Shown: in pieces, positions 5,761-6,927 of the stretch
How positions within the stretch are numbered: the stretch's first letter is position 1
How the letters are laid out: every line of letters starts with the position of its first letter
Source of the DNA: Deltaproteobacteria bacterium
GTDB taxonomy: Bacteria; Desulfobacterota; DSM-4660; Desulfatiglandales; B25-G16
Reading direction: 5' to 3'
Length of the DNA: 6,927 bases
Assembly: GCA_020348625.1 (NCBI GenBank)
Contig: CP070752.1
Coordinates: forward strand, 121,493-128,419
The notes under the pieces: model-generated
What the model saw: the letters and a program-made list of their open reading frames with translations, nothing else
Told to the model about the DNA's origin: nothing
Database searches by the model: none
Translations under genes and position numbers: made by a program

Positions 5761-6216
5761 GTGTTGCCATTTAAAAGAATCCTGAGCCCAACCGATTTTA
5801 GCGAGCCATCCTATGAGGCCGTCAAGGCCGCAAACGAGCTGGCTTTGCAGTTTTCGGCCGAACTCACCTTAATTCATGTGGTATCACCAATTCCCACTAT
5901 ACCATCTCCAGAGGCTGCTACGGGCTTCGATGTGCTCTCCTATGAGCAAGAGATGGAGGCTCATGCTAAGAGCTCACTTGATCAGGTGGTCAAAGAGAGG
6001 ATATCAGACAAAGTAAAAGTGCGCACTGTGGTTAAACTGGGAAGCGCTGCAGAGCAGATCGCAAATACAGCTGCCACCGAGAAATCCGATCTCATAGTAA
6101 TTGCTACACATGGCCTGACGGGCTGGAGACGATTCGTGTTCGGCTCTGTCGCAGAAAAGGTCGTGCGGCTTGCAGAATGCCCTGTGCTTACAATTCAAAA
6201 GCCTAAGGAGACGTAA
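5761..6216 (+). CDS. Universal stress protein, UspA family
   Basis: A 151-residue single-domain cytoplasmic Usp protein, expected to be a homodimer that may bind ATP. The N-terminus LPFKRILSPTDFSEPS carries the conserved strand and Asp12. ELTLIHVV (34-41) is strand 2, KVRTVVKLGSAAEQI (86-100) precedes the second helix, and DLIVIATHGLTGWRRF (110-125) plus VFGSVAEKVV (126-135) form the nucleotide loop. The usual G-2x-G-9x-G(S/T) motif appears as A-T-H-G118-9x-G128-S129, with the first glycine replaced by alanine, a common variant that probably still binds ATP. The end CPVLTIQK is typical. Its own promoter and spacing make it monocistronic. In Halomonas the Usp protein TeaD modulates the TRAP transporter TeaABC, but here the two are about 2 kb apart, so a link is speculative. 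Confidence 0.95.
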   Translation: MLPFKRILSPTDFSEPSYEAVKAANELALQFSAELTLIHVVSPIPTIPSPEAATGFDVLSYEQEMEAHAKSSLDQVVKERISDKVKVRTVVKLGSAAEQIANTAATEKSDLIVIATHGLTGWRRFVFGSVAEKVVRLAECPVLTIQKPKET

Positions 6217-6368
6217 GCATAGATCAGGCATTCGTGTAGTAACCCTACAACAGTTCTAGGCGTTGGACATCGGTAGTACAAACGAGCCGCAGCGAAAATG
6301 AAGACCTGACCCTGATTTTCAGCGTTTGATTTCTATATGACAATCTTATGAAAAAGTGAAAAAAAGGC
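6217..6368. other. Gap after usp with a small inverted repeat
   Basis: No gene is seen. TGTAG (6235-6239) and CTACA (6245-6249) make a 5-bp hairpin without a T tract. GAAAAT (6294-6299) and ATTTTC (6315-6320) are inverted around AAGACCTGACCC. Flanking AGCG copies occur at 6291-6294 and 6321-6324. No clear terminator for usp is present. Confidence 0.4.
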
Positions 6369-6397
6369 TTGACACGGTAAATAAGATCATTTAACAG
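6369..6397 (+). promoter_or_regulatory. Candidate promoter of the Phe leader
   Basis: A perfect TTGACA (6369-6374), preceded by GGC, lies 17 bp from TAACAG (6392-6397), which matches 3 of 6 -10 positions. The start would be near 6404, so the transcript would open almost directly with the leader ribosome site. Confidence 0.5.
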
Positions 6398-6422
6398 TAC
6401 GAACATGGAGGAAATGCTAGGT

Positions 6423-6509
6423 ATGGAAAGAAGGGAACAGATCCGCTTTTTTAGCTTTTTCTTTTTTGGCTTTATGAACGGGTCTGCCCTGCTTCATTCG
6501 CTTAGCTGA
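6423..6509 (+). CDS. Phe-rich leader peptide, 28 residues
   Basis: ATG 6423 to TGA 6507-6509. The peptide starts MERREQIR and then has RFFSFFFFGF, seven Phe in residues 9-17 (six TTT, one TTC; 6447-6473), before a tail ending in LLHSLS. Its density of Phe codons matches known proteobacterial leaders such as E. coli PheL and PheM, whose peptides serve only as ribosome sensors of Phe-tRNA charging. GGAGG (6407-6411) lies 11 bases upstream. ATG 6414 in the same frame is too close to this site, and ATG 6405 overlaps it. Phe codons 1-6 are far enough upstream that a ribosome stalled there leaves segment 1 (6480-6489) free. It is too short to be a usual gene call. Confidence 0.75.
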   Translation: MERREQIRFFSFFFFGFMNGSALLHSLS

Positions 6510-6522
6510 AAATAAGTAAACG

Positions 6523-6558
6523 AGCTCATGGGCAGGCCCCAGGTGCTGCCCATGAGCT
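6523..6558 (+). other. Perfect 13-bp hairpin (segments 2:3 of the attenuator)
   Basis: AGCTCATGGGCAG (6523-6535) and CTGCCCATGAGCT (6546-6558) pair without mismatch around a 10-nt loop. It begins 13 nt after the leader stop codon. TTTATT follows, so it may itself pause or weakly terminate transcription. Confidence 0.8.
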
Positions 6559-6569
6559 TTATTAAGACT

Positions 6570-6606
6570 AGGGCCATGGGTTAAATATCCCATGGCCCTT
6601 TTTTTT
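6570..6606 (+). terminator. Strong intrinsic terminator (attenuator segments 4:5)
   Basis: AGGGCCATGGG (6570-6580) pairs perfectly with CCCATGGCCCT (6589-6599) around an 8-nt AT-rich loop, and the stem runs into eight T residues (6599-6606). It ends only 12 bases before the next start codon, so it must be bypassed or regulated for that gene to be expressed from the upstream promoter. Confidence 0.93.
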
Positions 6607-6618
6607 GAGGAAAAACGG

Positions 6619-6927
6619 ATGCTATCAAAAGACGTTACAGTGATCAAGGAAAGGTTCAAGAACAATAGAATCGAACTCAAGGATGCTCTGGCAGTCCTCG
6701 ACATGATACTCGCTGATGAATTGCAGGAGCTCGGAACTGCATCTCCCCATGAGGTGTTTAAGGGTCTTGGTCGGCTCATCGACCGAACCGTCCACGGGGT
6801 TAAGATTAATCGATTTAGACCCCGAGAGGGTCGTAATCCCTTTCACTGTCTCGAGATCTATACCGAGGCAGGAGAAATCCTCGGCCACTTGAACATGATC
6901 TACCTGAGAAAACCGATCCCCTGCTAC
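6619..6927 (+). CDS. 5' part of an unrecognised gene under the Phe attenuator
   Basis: ATG 6619 opens a frame that runs to the window edge (103 codons visible, no stop). GAGG (6607-6610), directly after the terminator T tract, is its ribosome site with 8-nt spacing. No signal peptide or membrane segment is seen. Residues 4-39 look helical (VIKERFKNN...LAVLDMILADELQELG). From about 58 on the pattern becomes strand-rich: VHGVKINRFRP, then CLEIYTEAGEILGHLNMIYL and RKPIPCY. The last part could be the strand pair of an acyltransferase (GNAT-like) fold, but this is a weak impression. It does not resemble PheA, AroF/G/H, PheS or the start of other Phe-pathway enzymes I know. Codon use looks coding throughout. 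Confidence 0.75.
   Translation, partial: MLSKDVTVIKERFKNNRIELKDALAVLDMILADELQELGTASPHEVFKGLGRLIDRTVHGVKINRFRPREGRNPFHCLEIYTEAGEILGHLNMIYLRKPIPCY

Larger units (their letters stand above)
6404..6606 (+). promoter_or_regulatory. Phenylalanine leader-peptide transcription attenuator
   Basis: A Phe-rich short ORF is followed by five segments with exclusive pairings. Segment 1 (6480-6489, GGGTCTGCCC, inside the leader ORF) pairs 10 bp with 6530-6539, with one G-U. Segment 2 (6523-6535) pairs perfectly over 13 bp with segment 3 (6546-6558). Segment 3 can instead pair with the 5' arm of the terminator: 6548-6554 with 6575-6581 and 6556-6561 with 6569-6574, 13 pairs around one bulged A. Segments 4:5 (6570-6580 with 6589-6599) form the terminator. 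Expected logic: stalling at Phe codons exposes segment 1, 1:2 frees 3, and 3:4 blocks termination. With ample Phe-tRNA the ribosome masks segment 1, 2:3 forms and 4:5 terminates. The pairings are seen; the regulation is inferred. Confidence 0.75.

Noticed and set aside
6405..6422. Leader peptide start at ATG 6405 or ATG 6414
   Set aside because: ATG 6405 overlaps the only Shine-Dalgarno match and would need leaderless initiation. ATG 6414 is too close to it. ATG 6423 fits best. All share the Phe-rich frame, so the attenuator idea is unaffected.
6404..6606. T-box riboswitch reading of the leader
   Set aside because: There is no long specifier stem and no TGG-containing antiterminator bulge. 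The translated Phe run points to ribosome-mediated attenuation instead.
1..6927. CRISPR array, tRNA, rRNA or insertion-sequence transposase
   Set aside because: No regular spaced repeats, no tRNA cloverleaf or rRNA-like sequence and no transposase or integrase coding sequence could be found. The repeats present are palindromic intergenic elements only.

Overview
The window looks like chromosome of a Gram-negative, probably anaerobic or facultative bacterium with mid-range GC. A Desulfobacterota (deltaproteobacterial) relative is my best guess. The reasons are a tripartite TRAP transporter, sigma70-type TTGACA promoters, a proteobacterial-style amino-acid leader-peptide attenuator and many palindromic intergenic repeats. 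This is inference; no single gene here fixes the taxonomy.

Layout, all genes on the + strand. (1) 1-363: the 3' end of a gene that starts outside the window, possibly a BtrH_N/DUF4872-type protein. (2) 364-740: a long leader region with several candidate promoters and an operator-like inverted repeat in front of the transporter. (3) 741-3714: a complete TRAP transporter in the order dctP (periplasmic solute receptor), dctQ (small membrane subunit), dctM (large membrane subunit). A strong hairpin lies between dctP and dctQ, and dctQ and dctM overlap by 8 nt. (4) 3715-4162: a gene-free stretch packed with palindromes, including two diverged copies of one hairpin that differ by compensatory changes. 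(5) 4163-4648: a small secreted protein with two PepSY-like repeats. (6) 4704-5591: a SAM-dependent methyltransferase of the leucine carboxyl methyltransferase (LCM/TIGR00027) family. (7) 5761-6216: a universal stress protein with its own good promoter; its real start is GTG 5761. (8) 6369-6618: a promoter, a short phenylalanine-rich leader ORF and a set of mutually exclusive hairpins ending in a strong intrinsic terminator. (9) 6619-end: the 5' part of an unrecognised gene that this leader should control.

The transporter genes form one functional unit: DctP captures a solute (probably an organic acid) in the periplasm and DctQM imports it using an ion gradient. The PepSY-like protein, methyltransferase and stress protein show no evident pathway link to it or to each other.

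The standout is the apparent phenylalanine attenuator at 6369-6618. Its leader peptide carries seven Phe codons in nine positions. It is followed by five RNA segments that can form either a 1:2 plus 3:4 antiterminated state or a 2:3 plus 4:5 terminated state, directly ahead of a gene that is not a recognisable phenylalanine biosynthesis enzyme.
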